Shown: piece after piece, positions 43,407 to 54,668 of the stretch | Numbering within the stretch: position 1 is the stretch's first letter | Layout of the letters: each line of letters starts with the position of its first letter | Origin: Rozella allomycis CSF55 | Lineage: Eukaryota; Rozellomycota | NCBI GenBank assembly: GCA_000442015.1 | Contig: KE560903.1 | Span: 49,186-113,185, forward strand | Direction: 5' to 3' | Length of the DNA stretch: 64,000 nucleotides | Notes under the pieces: generated by a model | The model's input: only the letters and a program-made list of their open reading frames with translations | Database searches by the model: none | Told to the model about the DNA's origin: nothing | Position numbers and translations under genes: made by a program

Positions 43407-45687
43407 ATGAGCAGGCGTTCTAGCAATCGTGATTTGTCAAACTCTAATACTTCTAGTAGGAGAACCATTCCTATTAGCTATGCTCCAAACAACCAACGCT
43501 CACATTTGGTAGTGTCATTACCTCGTCGATTTCAAAGAGCAAGCAGACGCGCACCAACATCTGTAGAAGAACCAAATACACCTTCCAATCAATCAAATAA
43601 TGAAAATATTAATGAAAGTGATTCTCAGATTGATAAAACAGTGGCTGAGCGAAAGATGTCCTTTCCAATAGAAAGTTTTTCTCCGAATATTGATTTTGAT
43701 GTTTTAGGTAAATGCATTATCATTTCGTTATAAAGATTCATGGGTAATGGAATACGTCAATTATTATCGTCCATCAAATCAGGATATGGCTCAAAATGAT
43801 ATTAATGTACAGAAAAAGGAATTATTAGTAAAATTTTATGTCAATATTCAAAGGGAATCCAAAGATGTATTAATGATGGCGATATTGTGTCCGCTTTGCA
43901 ATCTATTGAGAGATTCTTTCCGTCAGTACTAAAGTATAACCAACTGCATTCAAAGCTATTGCAACAAAAGGTAATGCGAATGTAGAGTCTTATAAATAGT
44001 TTTTAGAAGCAATCAGAACATTTGGTTGTGATAAAGGGCTTGAGATTTTGAAGACTGTCCCAAAGGAAATGCTGCAAACATCAACTGAATGGAAGAGATG
44101 TATGCTAGCGCTTGTTTTTCCACCAGAAAATGATCCTGATACGACTTCTATTTGGTAATGGATCGTTTTTAGTAAAATACAGGTCTCTTCATCGGAGAAG
44201 GACTCTGTCAATGAATTTAGCTCAAGCAGTTTTCCAATCGCAAGGATACGACGAACCAAAATTCTCATTGGCGTTAAAGTAACCAAATACATTTTTATAT
44301 ATTGATATTTAAATATATGCCATTCTACATGTTTCGCAACGTCTGACAAGTCATCGCCCATCGAATCATTGACTGAAAATTTTGTACTTTCAACACAAAG
44401 AGAAAGTCTTAATGATATACCAGATGATGCCAATTTACTTTGCACAAGAAAGGATATTCAGGACTTGGCAATATCCACAGGGTTTTCTGACGTTGAAGCG
44501 CGTGCTGCGTTAGTATTACACAAGGGTGATCAACAGAAATCTTTTAAACATTTACTATCCAATATAGTTTTCAACATAGACTATGTTTTAAGCTTTATCG
44601 ATGAGTATGGAAATATAAGTGGTAAAATAGGTATGCTGATTGGCGGGGTCTTAGAATATCAGATTCCATGGAGCTAACTCAGGTTTCAGAAATCAGGTAA
44701 TTATTATTTCATTATTAATAAACAGCAAATTGAAAAGCTCTTTCCATAAGATTTTGACATCTGTGCATCCAGACGTTGGAATAATAAACAAATTGATGAA
44801 CAAGATATCAAAGCAATCTCCATCTTTGATAAAACCAGATATTGTATTTTGTCTACAAGCTTACACGTTCATTCAGTACCTACATAAAGGAGACGTGCCA
44901 TCCGCTTTGTCTTTTCTAAGGGACTCATTAAGTAATTGAAAGCCATATTTGTGATTAAGCGCCTTTGGCCAATAATGATGAATCTTTAACGCCTATACTA
45001 AAAAAGCTTAGCACTGCTTGTATCATTTATAAAAAGGAAGACTTACTAAACTTTTATTCAAGCGTAACAGATAATATATTGGATTTATTAGCTTGGAGTA
45101 AAGGAAAGAATTGATGATTTGTTTTCTTCTATTAATGGATTTACCGAACCTACGCTGATTTCAATACTCAAGTGGTTGTTGAAAACCCATCAGTATCTGA
45201 ATCAGGGACAGATTGATCAGTAATTGTTTAAGATAAAAATAATAGATATGGTGAATTGTTACATATTTCCAGATTAAATAAAAGTCTAGGGAAAGTGCCA
45301 ATGTTTACTAAATCTGAAGAATCCTCAAGTGAAAGAGATGACATGGCGATGCCGATTTCAGAGCCACCTTCATCTTTGAATTTCAACGCACTTGAACGAC
45401 AAGTTGAGGCAACAATCCAGGCCAGAAGAAGTTTACTGTTTAGCAATAGGGAAACAGTTCCTTTATTAGGAAATGAAAATGATTCGCTTGATTTAGATGA
45501 AGATCAGATGAATGAGAGAATTCCGGATCCTAGTGAAACATCAGGAACAAATACAAATGTTGAAATTTCTGACGAGGCGATTGAAACTTTGATCGATATG
45601 ATGGCGTTAACTAGAAGTGAAGCAAGAGCTTTATTGATCAGACACAATGGTTCTCTAGGAGAAGTCCTAAATATTCTATTCAACTAA
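43407..45687 (+). CDS. CTLH/CRA-UBA domain protein (RanBP9/GID-like)
   Basis: A low-complexity Ser/Arg N terminus (MSRRSSNRDLSNSNTSSRRT) leads into DSWVMEYVNYYRPSNQDM. After a 26-nt intron comes a CTLH motif: GIQRCINDGDIVSALQSIER and FFPSVLKYNQLHSKLLQQK. FLEAIRTFGCDKGLEILKTV continues the CRA domain. A UBA-like domain (RKDIQDLAISTGFSDVEARA, ALVLHKGDQQKSF) comes next, then a second CRA-like part (DIVFCLQAYTFIQYLHKGDV, PSALSFLRDSL) and a C-terminal UBA (AIETLIDMMALTRSEARALL, IRHNGSLGEVLNIL). CTLH/CRA proteins build GID/CTLH ubiquitin ligases; the UBA pair would bind ubiquitin. No SPRY domain is seen. Exon ends between 44.1 and 45.3 kb were not all fixed. It could be fused to the upstream gene. 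Confidence 0.72.
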
Positions 45688-45789
45688 AAAAATAAGAATT
45701 TCAATAAAGAGAAATTTTAATCTATTATGTTTTAATTATTTTTTTGTTTTTTATTTTTATTTTCTGATTTTTTTTACATTTTTTGTTTT

Positions 45790-46913
45790 TTACAAAAGAT
45801 CATCAATCACCTCGTAATCTGAACCCAAATCTGAGACATAATCTCCTGTTATTTGGTTTTGATCTTCTTCTAGTATAGTTGGTTTAGGGTGTTGAAAAGG
45901 ACAATTAGGTCTTGCGCATTGAGAGCTAAATCTGCACTAACAATAAATTTAGATTAATAAACTTACAGGAATAAGCGCGCGTTCAGGTAGAAGCATTGAG
46001 CTAAGGCTTTTAATCTGAGTTGTAGTTTTTTGTGGATGTGTAAATTTGCAGTCAGGTCTTGTGCACTGTAAACCGAATCGGCAAGGAATGTCATAATTGT
46101 GCAAAAATGGACATGCTGAATTCGTGCAGTTGGGGAAATAGCGACACGGTGTTTGTTTAGCCGTGGTAACTGCCTTTTCTATGTCTTCGGGATTCAAATG
46201 CTTAAAGTTGCAAATAGTCTCTGAGCAAGAGTCTGGAAATCTGCATGGAATTTCTGGGTGCTTTTCACTACATTGATCACCTTTCTCACATTTAGGATAA
46301 TTTCTACATTTATTCAACCATAAATTAATTACTTGCAAACATCTTTAGGATGTACATAAATACATTGCTCTCCATTCTTACAAAAGGGCCAAAACATACA
46401 GGCCACCTCAGTCTTTGTAACTTCTATCTCTTTCACTTTGACATTTTTCTGCCTGTCATTAGATGATCTTCTCTTCTTTCTACTTTCCCTCTCTCTGTCT
46501 CTAGACACACTTCTTGATTGATTGCGATCTCTGTGAGACCTTCGTCTTCTTGGAGAGTAACTTCGCCTTCTACGCTCTCTAGAGGAATGTCTTGATCTGT
46601 TTGCACTTCTATCGCGCTTTGATGTTCGTCGCCTTTCGTGTGCTTCACTTTGAATAATTTTCAAAACTTCCTCTCTTACATTTCTCTGTCTCACGGGATC
46701 CTTCAAAGTTCTATCACGAACCTTTTCATTGTCTACATCCATTTTTTCATTGCCCTCAAGAAGCATCGGTTCGGATTTCTCTTTTGGAACTTCCTCATTT
46801 TGGCTCTTAGTTCTCTCCAAGGCTTTAACAAATAATCTTGAAGCTGAAACATCAAGTTTTCTATCATTTGTTGTCGAACTACTAGCCTTATAAGCTACAC
46901 TCTTGATCGACAT
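45790..46913 (-). CDS. Nab2/ZC3H14-like poly(A)-binding CCCH zinc-finger protein
   Basis: Exons 46333-46913, 45967-46303 and 45790-45936 (introns 29 and 30 nt) give 354 residues. The N-terminal half is charged, then strongly Arg/Ser-rich (RRRRSYSPRRRRSHRDRN). Six tandem CCCH-like fingers follow: CMFWPFCKNGEQCIYVH, CKNYPKCEKGDQCSEKH, CRFPDSCSETICNFKH, CRYFPNCTNSACPFLH, CRFGLQCTRPDCKFTH and CRFSSQCARPNCPFQH. That array is the Nab2/ZC3H14 poly(A)-RNA-binding pattern; those proteins control poly(A) tail length and mRNA export. The Nab2 PWI-like N domain is not visible. The tail is acidic. The RS-rich middle is unusual for yeast Nab2 and nearer to ZC3H14. Confidence 0.85.
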
Positions 46914-46950
46914 AAAGTTTCAGAATTTCCTGAAATGTCCAGCCAGGGTG

Positions 46951-47187
46951 ATGTCCGTTCTCTACATTGACAAATCATTATCATCGACCGTGAATAATAA
47001 ACAAACACATAGAAAAACACGGGACATCAAAAAAGGCCTTCTCCTGTTGCGACGCTGCTCAACTCATTCTCTTCCAACCTCTGTTGACGATTTAAGAGAA
47101 ATTCTTCGGAAACCAATACGTACTTGCCTCAAAAGTAGGACAACAAGGAAACACATGGGACTAATACTATCGCAAAAAAATCCGTGA
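46951..47187 (+). CDS. Uncertain ORF, 78 residues
   Basis: An ATG 37 bp from the divergent Nab2-like start opens MSVLYIDKSLSSTVNNKQ, followed by a basic region (RKTRDIKKGLLLLRRCSTHS, LREILRKPIRTCLKSRTTRK). I do not recognise it. The basic, presequence-like character could fit a mitochondrial or ribosomal protein, and further exons may follow, but I found no clean GT-AG continuation. The tight divergent spacing is the main argument that it is real. Confidence 0.35.
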   Translation: MSVLYIDKSLSSTVNNKQTHRKTRDIKKGLLLLRRCSTHSLPTSVDDLREILRKPIRTCLKSRTTRKHMGLILSQKNP

Positions 47188-48256
47188 GCAGCATCTGGAT
47201 ACTTTACCTATTCTCTCTTTTCTCTAATCACAATGGGACTTATTGAAATCTCTTAATGAGGATACTACTCAAGGAATTCACGACGCCAAATTGCCGGCTA
47301 GCTACAGGAGGTCATATGTCATTATTTCCACATTCAAAATATAAAGCGAAGGATTATGATTTATGTGAATAACTTAAAAAGTATAGCGATTGTATTGGAG
47401 GAAGATGAGCTGATTGTAATCGATGGATCGGACCTTTTAGAAAGCTGAGTCGCCTGACAAGGACATAAAATTTATCCGATCCAATCCAATCAATAAACAG
47501 TTTACCACTTGATTGGAAATTCAATTAGATTCTTCTTTGAATGTAGATTTCAAAACGTTTTAATTGTGGTGGCATCAACTTTTGAAATGACAAGAACTCA
47601 ATTACTTCTAGTTCGTCTTTAATACCTCTTCTACTGACACTGACATGTTTTCATTTTTCTATTTCCTCGATAAAATTTTGAACTCTTTTTTATCCTTTAT
47701 CGTTGCTTTCAGTGTCTGTGCTCCTCCGCAATTTTCCTTTGGTCATCTTAAGTTCTCTTGAACAGCATTGATTTTTGCATCCAGAGTATTTTTCTCATCT
47801 CATTCCTATATTTTAGATGTTCGCAATAATGTGATCCACCTCAACTCCCAAGGATGAACAGTTTACTATATTCATTGGCGCCGAGTCGTCGACTTTCAAG
47901 AAGACACTTTAAATCGTTTCTAAGGCTTTGAGCGCTCGGCATATTCTTGTAAATCAATTTATAACAACTGCAGTTGAATATCAACAACAGCCAACAGATT
48001 CAGAAACATCTGCCTTAATAAATTAATGACGACATGCCCAAAATATATGCATAAATATTTTGTCCATACCGCAATTTTTTGATCTGCGAGTGGTTGAAAA
48101 CTTGAAACTCCCTCAAAGGTAGGTTAATTTTGTCCAAACCGACGCATGAAGGCATTAGGTAGGTTCAAGGAGAACATAACATGAAGTATCCCATTCACTG
48201 AAAAAAGGTATTAAATATTGGTTTCGTTATGTTTGCAAGTCATTTTTATTTATGAA
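47188..48256. other. Gene-poor stretch
   Basis: About 1.07 kb with no supportable gene. Short open pieces occur (for example IHDAKLPASYRRSYVIIS near 47276-47340) but they lack starts, splice sites or family motifs. No repeat with clear ends, tRNA or element was seen. Next to the packing elsewhere, this is one of the three least dense regions of the window. Confidence 0.55.
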
Positions 48257-48411
48257 TTATTTGTTTCTTTGGCGTCTTTCACGGCGTTTTCTCTTTAATC
48301 TGCGTTGACGTTTCTTCTTCCACTTATCTCTCACTAATGTTAGGCCTGAACAATATTATAAATATATAAATTGAAAGAATAAAGAAGAAACCTAGTTATA
48401 TCCCACATACT
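48257..48411 (-). CDS. RPL41: 60S ribosomal protein L41 (eL41), start codon split by an intron
   Basis: The 25-residue peptide MRDKWKKKRQRRLKRKRR-ERRQRNK matches eL41 (MRxKWxKKRxRRLKRKRRKxRxRSK), the smallest ribosomal protein. The coding exon 48257-48333 starts with TG; the A of the ATG is the last base (48411) of the upstream exon. A 77-nt intron (48334-48410) with a GTATGT donor and TAG acceptor lies between. No ATG stands in the exon itself, so splicing seems needed to create the start. The 78 coding bases divide by three. Its intron is about three times the local norm, like that of RPS19. Confidence 0.88.
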
Positions 48412-48497
48412 TTTTGTGTTGAGTTAGGACACTTACCCTTGCAATAAATGTTTTTCTTTTTGTGTTTCCATTCAGGAAATTTCTCAAAGCGATTACG

Positions 48498-49602
48498 ATG
48501 AGTAAAATTATGAATGGAAAGATGCTCTCAGAGTAATGAAAAAAATGATTCAATTACAAGAAAATTAATTGTTGAGCTGAAAGATGGTATTAATTACTTG
48601 AAAAAATCGACTGGAATTGTACCTAGGCTAGCGGTATTACAAGTTGGAGACAGGGAAGATTCCAATCTATATATAAAGATGAAGGAGAATATGGCTAAAA
48701 AAGTAATTGCCGAAGCGATGTTTGTTAGATCGGTGTCGAAATTTCTAAATACAAATTTAACGAAGATGTCCATCAAAGAAAAATTTTCTCTCTAATTAAT
48801 TCATTGAATTTGGATCCGAACATTCATGGGATTATTGTACAACTTCCTTTACCAAATGGATTTTCAGAGTTTGAGTTGACTGAAGCGATTGATTGCATAA
48901 AAGATGTTGATGGGTAATTAAATCATATAATAATTACCAGGAAAGTTTTCATTCAAGCAATTTAACCAGAATCACCAAAAATTGCGTTTTTAACCCACCC
49001 TGTACACCCAGCGGGATAATTAGGTTGCTTTCCGAGTACAGTAACCCATATATTTTAGCATCATATGTAAGATATAGATCTAGAAGGTAAACTCGTTACA
49101 ATTGTTGGGCGATCGTCTGTTGTCGGTATTCCCTTATTTCATATGCTAAGTAACTTAAACGCGACTGTTACTTTGTGCCATTCAAAAACCAGAGATTTAG
49201 AATCAATGGTAAATTTTCCACATAAAAAATTAAAAAGGTTAAAATGGCTGATATTGTAATATCTGCTGTTGGAAAACCGGCTTTGATAAAAGGACACTGG
49301 ATAAAGCCCGGGGCGATCGTTGTAGACGTTGGAATCAGCTATGTAGACGGTATATTACAAAATGCAAGGTTAAAAGATTCATCAAAGAAGTCAGGGAAGA
49401 GAATTGTAGGTGATGTGGACTTTGAAAATGCTTTGAAGAATGTATCCTTAATTACTCCTGTTCCTGGAGGTGTTGGTAATCATTAAATGTTCATATTGTT
49501 AAAGGTCCAATGACTGTAGTCATGCTAATGAAGAATACTGTGGATGCAGCCAAAAGACTTGCTATTGGAGATGTGGATCTACTTCGAAATAAAAATGCTT
49601 AA
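48498..49602 (+). CDS. Methylenetetrahydrofolate dehydrogenase/cyclohydrolase (FolD/MTHFD2 type)
   Basis: This enzyme interconverts 5,10-methylene-, methenyl- and formyl-[15 protein letters not shown] joins by a 28-nt intron to [20 protein letters not shown] and [20 protein letters not shown]. The Tyr and Lys of SNLYIKMK are the FolD catalytic pair, so cyclohydrolase activity is likely kept. A 26-nt intron gives [13 protein letters not shown]; then [24 protein letters not shown] (after a 32-nt intron), [13 protein letters not shown], the Rossmann [42 protein letters not shown] and ITPVPGGVG. No synthetase domain follows. The stop is 6 bp from the convergent METTL15 stop. Cytosolic or mitochondrial location is unclear because no presequence is seen. 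Confidence 0.92.
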
Positions 49603-49608
49603 TATCAT

Positions 49609-50737
49609 TTATTTTATAGAACATTCCAAAGATAGATCAATATAATCTGGCAAAGTACTTTGGGTTCTTTCAAAAACTTGAAGGAAGCTACTTTTAGAAC
49701 GTGAGTTTTCTGAAATCTCATATTTTGATGGATGGACTTTTTGAATCTTTTTGACAAAATCTCTTTTCCCCAACATTTTCTTTACAACTAGACCTTCATC
49801 AGGTTGAAAAGTAATAACTAAATAGTCGATTTTATAGAGTTTTACTCAAAAATAGTCCACCCGGCTTAATTAACCTAAGTGCGTTATATATACCCCTTTT
49901 TAATTCTTCCATCTAAGTTAAAAGTAATTTCTATGCGTACTTCATTGTTAATAAAAACTCTCAAAGCTTGATATGGCTTTTTGCAGCAATCTTGTGGACT
50001 CATGTGTAATAGTGAAGTAATTTGAGAAGTTAATTGATAAGTGGTTTGAAATGGACGATATTTTGCTATCATTTGTGTGATCCTTTTGGCATTATGATAG
50101 TTGACATCACCATGCTAATCAAATGGATGGAATATAGATACCTTTGTAAAAATTGTTATCAATTCACTCTCTGAAAATCTGTTAATAACATCTTCTGCTT
50201 TCATATCTTCTTCTCCAGTGTTCTTCCTTCCGGTAATTCTTAACCAGTCGCTCGGTGTAAACAATTCGTGAACCAATTCATATTGACCAAATCTCATATC
50301 TAAAGGACCTTAATTACCAATCCTGGTGTATGTTTACCATCTTTTAAGTATGAAAAACCTCTATCTTCTTGATCAACTTGCATTGAGCTAAATCCAATAT
50401 CCATCATTACAACATCGACTTCCTTTTCGGGGCTATTTTGATAAAGCTCTGAAAACTTTGTGAAGCAAGGAACAACCTTGTGAGCATTATACGATTCTAC
50501 ATTCAATGCCAATTTTATGGCTTTAGGATCTCTATCGCAAGCAATTATTCTCGTCCTTTTAAAGACATCTAATTTTGTGGTTACTTTTGTATTACCTAAT
50601 ATAGCCTTTGAAAAGTTTCCGCAGCCATACGTTGCATCTAAAAGAATTTTAGGACCAGTCGGAAATTGAGATTTAATGGCCATTAATGATTCTTCTAACA
50701 ATACTGCTACATGGCGAGGTGAAGGAACGCATGACAT
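49609..50737 (-). CDS. METTL15: Mitochondrial rRNA m4C methyltransferase (METTL15/RsmH family)
   Basis: RsmH enzymes use SAM to make N4-methylcytidine in small-subunit rRNA; METTL15 does so in mitochondria. MSCVPSPRHVAVLLEES is followed by the SAM site LLDATYGCGNFSKAIL, then IIACDRDPKAIKLA and VVMMDIGFSSMQVDQEDRGF. A 29-nt intron restores GPLDMRFGQYE, the family signature. The C-terminal part has AEDVINRFSESELITI, ITQMIAKYRPFQTTYQL and PYQALRVFINNEVR, ending in a Ser/Lys tail. More mini-introns lie between 49.8 and 50.3 kb. The frame stays open upstream of the chosen ATG, so a longer N terminus with a targeting signal cannot be excluded. It is divergent from USP12/46 with 43 bp between starts. 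Confidence 0.88.
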
Positions 50738-50780
50738 GGAGTTCGCAAAATCCACAAACTGAAATTTACACCTTCCTTTG

Positions 50781-52072
50781 ATGGGCTTGTTTTCAGCTCT
50801 AACTAGTGTTTTGGTAAAGTTTATTGTTGAATTTTAAAGACCTCTTCGTCAAAATCAATATCTTCCACAGGCAACACAGATCCTAACCTCGAATCACGTT
50901 TCTTTGGTTTATCAAATGTATTGTGATCAATCAGATTTAATTAGTTTGGAAATACATGTTATTGCAATTCAGTTATACAAGCACTTTTTCATTGCAAAGA
51001 CTTTCGAAACTCGCTAATTGATACGTTAGCAGCAGAAACGAAATCATTACCAACAACCCCTTTGAGTCCTTTTGAACAAGAAAAGGCATTCACTTCACAT
51101 TTCAACGATTCGCAACCAAATTTACGAGGAATTAAAGAGCAGAACGATGAAGAAAAATCTCTATTTTACGCCTTAAGAGATCTATTTATAAAATTGCGTG
51201 CCCAGAAAAAGCAAACTGGTTATTTACAACCCAAAAAGTTAATTTTGAGTATTAAACAGAAAAACGGTAAGAATAACGTTTAATACGCAAAAAGAAATAT
51301 TCCAAAATTCTGCTCAACATGACGCACATGAATTGTTAAATTTTGTTTTAAACACTATTGATGAAGAAATGAAAGAAAAGTCGTGTGTCAAAGAGTTATT
51401 CAAAGGGACTCTTGCAAACGAAACAAGATGTTGCAATTGCGAGACAGTAACATTGATAGGTTTTCAACTTAGATTACCAGGCGCGAAGAAGATTTCATTG
51501 ATCTTTCTTTAGAAATAGAGCAAAATGTTTCGATTTCCAACTGCATGGCAAAATTTTCTGCAAAAGAGTTGCTTGCTGGCAAAAACAAATTCTTTTGCGA
51601 TGTTTGTCAATCATACCAAGAAGCCGAGAAAAGAATGCTGATCAAAAACTTGCCAAAAATACAAATCATTCAATTAAAGAGGTTTAAATACGTTGAAAGA
51701 GTTCAACGACTTATCAAACTTTCCCATAGAGTCGCGTTTCCTTTTGAGATTCAGTTTAATAACACAACTTTGGATTGCGAGCATAGGTTTAAAAACTACT
51801 CCCTTTTCGCTGTTGTAGTTCATATTGGAAGGTAATAACCTTGATTAAAATCAATTAGTGGTATGGCACAAGGGCATTATGTGACTCTAATAAGACATGA
51901 GGATAAATGGATATGTTTTGATGACGATAGAGTTATTGTAATGTAATATGTAATTCTTTTCAAGGTAACGAATGATCAATACGTGGAGCATGTATTTGGA
52001 CAGGCAATTGATGGTCAGACGTCGATATCAGAAACGGGATACATTCTATTTTATGAACGGATAGAAGAATAA
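50781..52072 (+). CDS. Ubiquitin-specific protease, USP12/46 (Ubp9/13) type
   Basis: This cysteine deubiquitinase starts MGLFSALTSVL; a 26-nt intron and then a 27-nt intron build FFGLSNFGNTCYCNSVIQAL with the catalytic Cys. Later come QNSAQHDAHELLNFVLNTID (28-nt intron before), CNCET, REEDFIDLSLEIEQNVSI (26-nt intron), CDVCQSYQEAEKRM as a second CxxC zinc pair, IQIIQLKRFKY, and the catalytic His in MAQGHYVTLIRHEDKWICFD with DDDR. SETGYILFYER closes the fold. In yeast and animals this branch works with WD40 partners (UAF1/WDR20). Splicing keeps one frame to the stop. The 50.84-50.93 kb stretch is also open on the minus strand, but the USP motif decides the coding strand. Confidence 0.92.
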
Positions 52073-52109
52073 ATTAATAAATTAGATCTGCATACAATTT
52101 CTTATTTAT

Positions 52110-53177
52110 TTAAGCAAAACCAAACTTTTTGAAAATGGAAGGAGGTTTCGAATCTTCATCTCTCTCAATCTTGTACTGTAATGCACGCATTGTAGTCGCA
52201 ACAGATACATCCAAATCTGTCTTTTTAAAGTATGGAAGAGCATTCCTCAGTTTTTCATTGCATAAAGTTATGTGAAAGTTGGATCTTCTTTTATCGTCGA
52301 GGAATTCAGATGCATCATCATACTTCATTTTCAGGTAACTCAAGTAGAATTCTGGCATAACTAAAACTCTACAATTTGGTTTAAATTCTTCCACAGATTC
52401 AACAATCTCTCCTATCAATGCGTGAGTATTAGTATTGCCATGATAATGATACGTTTCGTGTTTAAAATCTGGGTCTTTCAAATGATGTTCAAGAAGATCT
52501 ACCGCAGCAAATGCGACATCAGGCAAATAGGCCGTTTCAAAGGGTTTGGTTAATGATTTCGCAATTTTCATTTTACCAGTTTTCAGAGGTTCTAGAAAGA
52601 AATAACGTGAAAAGAATGAATCAGACATGTGTGGACCATACAAATATCCTGCTCTTAACATCAACGATCTAATTCCTGAATTTATCACCATATCTTCCAT
52701 GTATTTTCTCATTTTTCCATAATACGAAGTATTTAAATTCGGATAACTTTCATCCAGAGATGTTTTAGAAGTGATGGTATCAATACTACCAGCAGGTGGG
52801 ACATAATCAGGTCTGCCCAAAGGATGCGTTGTTGTTGGAAATAAAATTGTAGCATCTCTTTCTTTACATAACGTTATAGAATTATGCAATGCATGAAGCC
52901 CTTGATATCTCCAGTCTTTTCTTTGACAGTTAAATCCATGTACAACAACATCTATATTCTTTTCAGGGGCCTTGCGCATATGATCTATATTATGGATGTC
53001 GCCCTCTATAAACTCAATCTTTTCAAATTCGTATTTGTCAAAGCAAATCCTTGCCTTATCAATTGACCTAACTAATGCAGTCAATTTTACATTCAATTCT
53101 GGTCTGTTCAGTAATTCTTGGGCCAAGCTTCTGCCAAAAGAACCTGTAATGCCGTTAATAAATATATTTAAAGTCAT
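52110..53177 (-). CDS. Extended short-chain dehydrogenase/epimerase family protein
   Basis: A single exon of 355 residues. Residues 1-25 hold a Rossmann start with the extended-SDR glycine motif, IFINGITGSFGRSLAQELL. An acidic residue after strand 3 (FIEGDIHNIDHM) and VVVHGFNCQRKDW follow. The catalytic YxxxK is SYYGKMRKYMEDMV and a substrate loop has LMLRAGYLYGPHMSD. The pattern is that of NAD(P)-dependent epimerase/dehydratase-like proteins; the substrate is not predictable by eye. The ATG at 53177 directly precedes the Rossmann strand, so it was chosen over open sequence upstream. It converges on the USP gene with 37 bp between stops. Confidence 0.82.
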   Translation of the reverse strand: MTLNIFINGITGSFGRSLAQELLNRPELNVKLTALVRSIDKARICFDKYEFEKIEFIEGDIHNIDHMRKAPEKNIDVVVHGFNCQRKDWRYQGLHALHNSITLCKERDATILFPTTTHPLGRPDYVPPAGSIDTITSKTSLDESYPNLNTSYYGKMRKYMEDMVINSGIRSLMLRAGYLYGPHMSDSFFSRYFFLEPLKTGKMKIAKSLTKPFETAYLPDVAFAAVDLLEHHLKDPDFKHETYHYHGNTNTHALIGEIVESVEEFKPNCRVLVMPEFYLSYLKMKYDDASEFLDDKRRSNFHITLCNEKLRNALPYFKKTDLDVSVATTMRALQYKIERDEDSKPPSIFKKFGFA

Positions 53178-53280
53178 TGATAGGTTAAGTGGCTCAGTTA
53201 ATTGCTGCGTAGAAATACAAGACAATATATTGTAGGCAATCTAATTTATTACAAAATACACTTCTAAAGGTGTAATCAAT

Positions 53281-54668
53281 TCAATAAGGCGAATTGGATG
53301 GTTTTGATTTATAAGAAACTTGAAGCCTTTTGTTCCCGATATGAAAGCCATTCATTTCTTGAATAGCAGTGGCTGCAGCTTGAGGATGCTCGAAAGTGAC
53401 AAAACCTTTATTAAATTGCAACATTAACAATACCAAATCCTTTGCTTTTCTTTGTTTGAGGATCCAACCGGACTTGACATTTCAAAACAGTTCCAAATCG
53501 AGAAAACAATTGAAATAAATCTACATCAGTAAATGTTGGAGGTATATGATAAACAAAAAGTTCCGTTGTGTCTATTCAGATAATGGAAATTTGATTACTT
53601 TGTGCTTTTCCATGAAACAGATTTTGTAAATGTTGAAGTTGGGCAAAATTAGGCTTCATAAATCCAGGAGGCGGATTCGTTGCCGTAGGACTTATCTTAT
53701 CAGCTGTGTTGAATGGTTGATAACCTGCCACAGCAGGATTCGCTAGATACGGAGAAGCTACGTTGGCTAGAGGTAAAACAGGCTGCATTGGCATGGCCAT
53801 GGACATCTGTTAATGAAAGATTTTCAAAATTTACTTGGACTTGTGATGCGTAAAAGTCTCTCATTGCTGTCAGTTCTTTTTGAAACTTCTTCTTCATCTT
53901 TTGTTCAGGTGTTTCAGCTGGCTTGACGCAAATCTTTTGTGTTGTCCCCTAAAATATATATGAAAGAGGCTTATTACAGGAAAAACAAATCTTTGATTTA
54001 ATTCTCTGATCGCTTTTTTCGCAGACTCCACTTTAACGTATTCAACAAATCCGTAGCCTAAAGTAATATCAATCATGTTTAATGTACCTTTTAAAATTTT
54101 AGTTGTCTTGTCTTTTAATAAATTAAGTTTTTTGATTTCGCCAAACTGAGAAAATACGTGCCCGACATCCGCTTCAGAGACATGTGTAGGAATATTTCCA
54201 ATGTATAAATTCTTTTGCTCATCATTTAATGCAGGTTTTATAATGAAGGTGTTATTTGACTGAATGATGAATAAAACATTGCCTTACCCTAGGTATAACC
54301 TTTCCGTTTAATTCTTGAATCACTCTTTTAGCAACTGATTTTTTAGCAAATGTAACAAACCCGCAACCTTTTCCAATTACTGGATTAGCTGTACCTTTGT
54401 GCTCATTAGTAACTGGATCGTAAACAACAGAAGCTTCCAAAACTTCTCCATACTTTTCCATGATATTTCTAATTTCAAGTTCATGATAAGAGGGAGGAAG
54501 TTGACCTAGAAATAGCTTCATCTCAACATCCTCAGGATCTTCAATACTGTTTACGGTCTCAACATTTGCCAATGGCGCTTCAGAATACTCAGATTCAGAG
54601 GATTGTATTTCTCCATCAGATAAAGACACTTCTTGATCAATATTTCTATCACCTGATTCCACTGACAT
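53281..54668 (-). CDS. CELF/Bruno-like RNA-binding protein with three RRMs
   Basis: An acidic N terminus precedes RRM1 (MKLFLGQLPPSYHELEIRNI, RNP1 GKGCGFVTFA). RRM2 has NLYIGNIPTHVSEADVGHVF and LGYGFVEYVKVESAKKAI. A linker with Met/Pro/Ala/Asn-rich sequence (PMQPVLPLANVASPYLANPA) leads to C-terminal RRM3 (LFVYHIPPTFTDVDLFQLFS, then KGFVTFEHPQAAATAIQEMN and GNKRLQVSYKS). Two RRMs, a long divergent linker and a C-terminal RRM are the CELF/Bruno layout; these proteins bind GU-rich elements to control splicing, decay and translation. Several mini-introns split the gene; the pieces between 53.4 and 54.2 kb were matched by domain order rather than exact junctions. Confidence 0.85.

Noticed and set aside
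50838-50940. Minus-strand open frame reading KKRDSRLGSVLPVEDIDFDE as a separate gene
   Set aside because: The plus strand of the same stretch spells the USP12/46 start (ESRFFGLSN...FGNTCYCNS) with two clean mini-introns, so the minus frame is a shadow.
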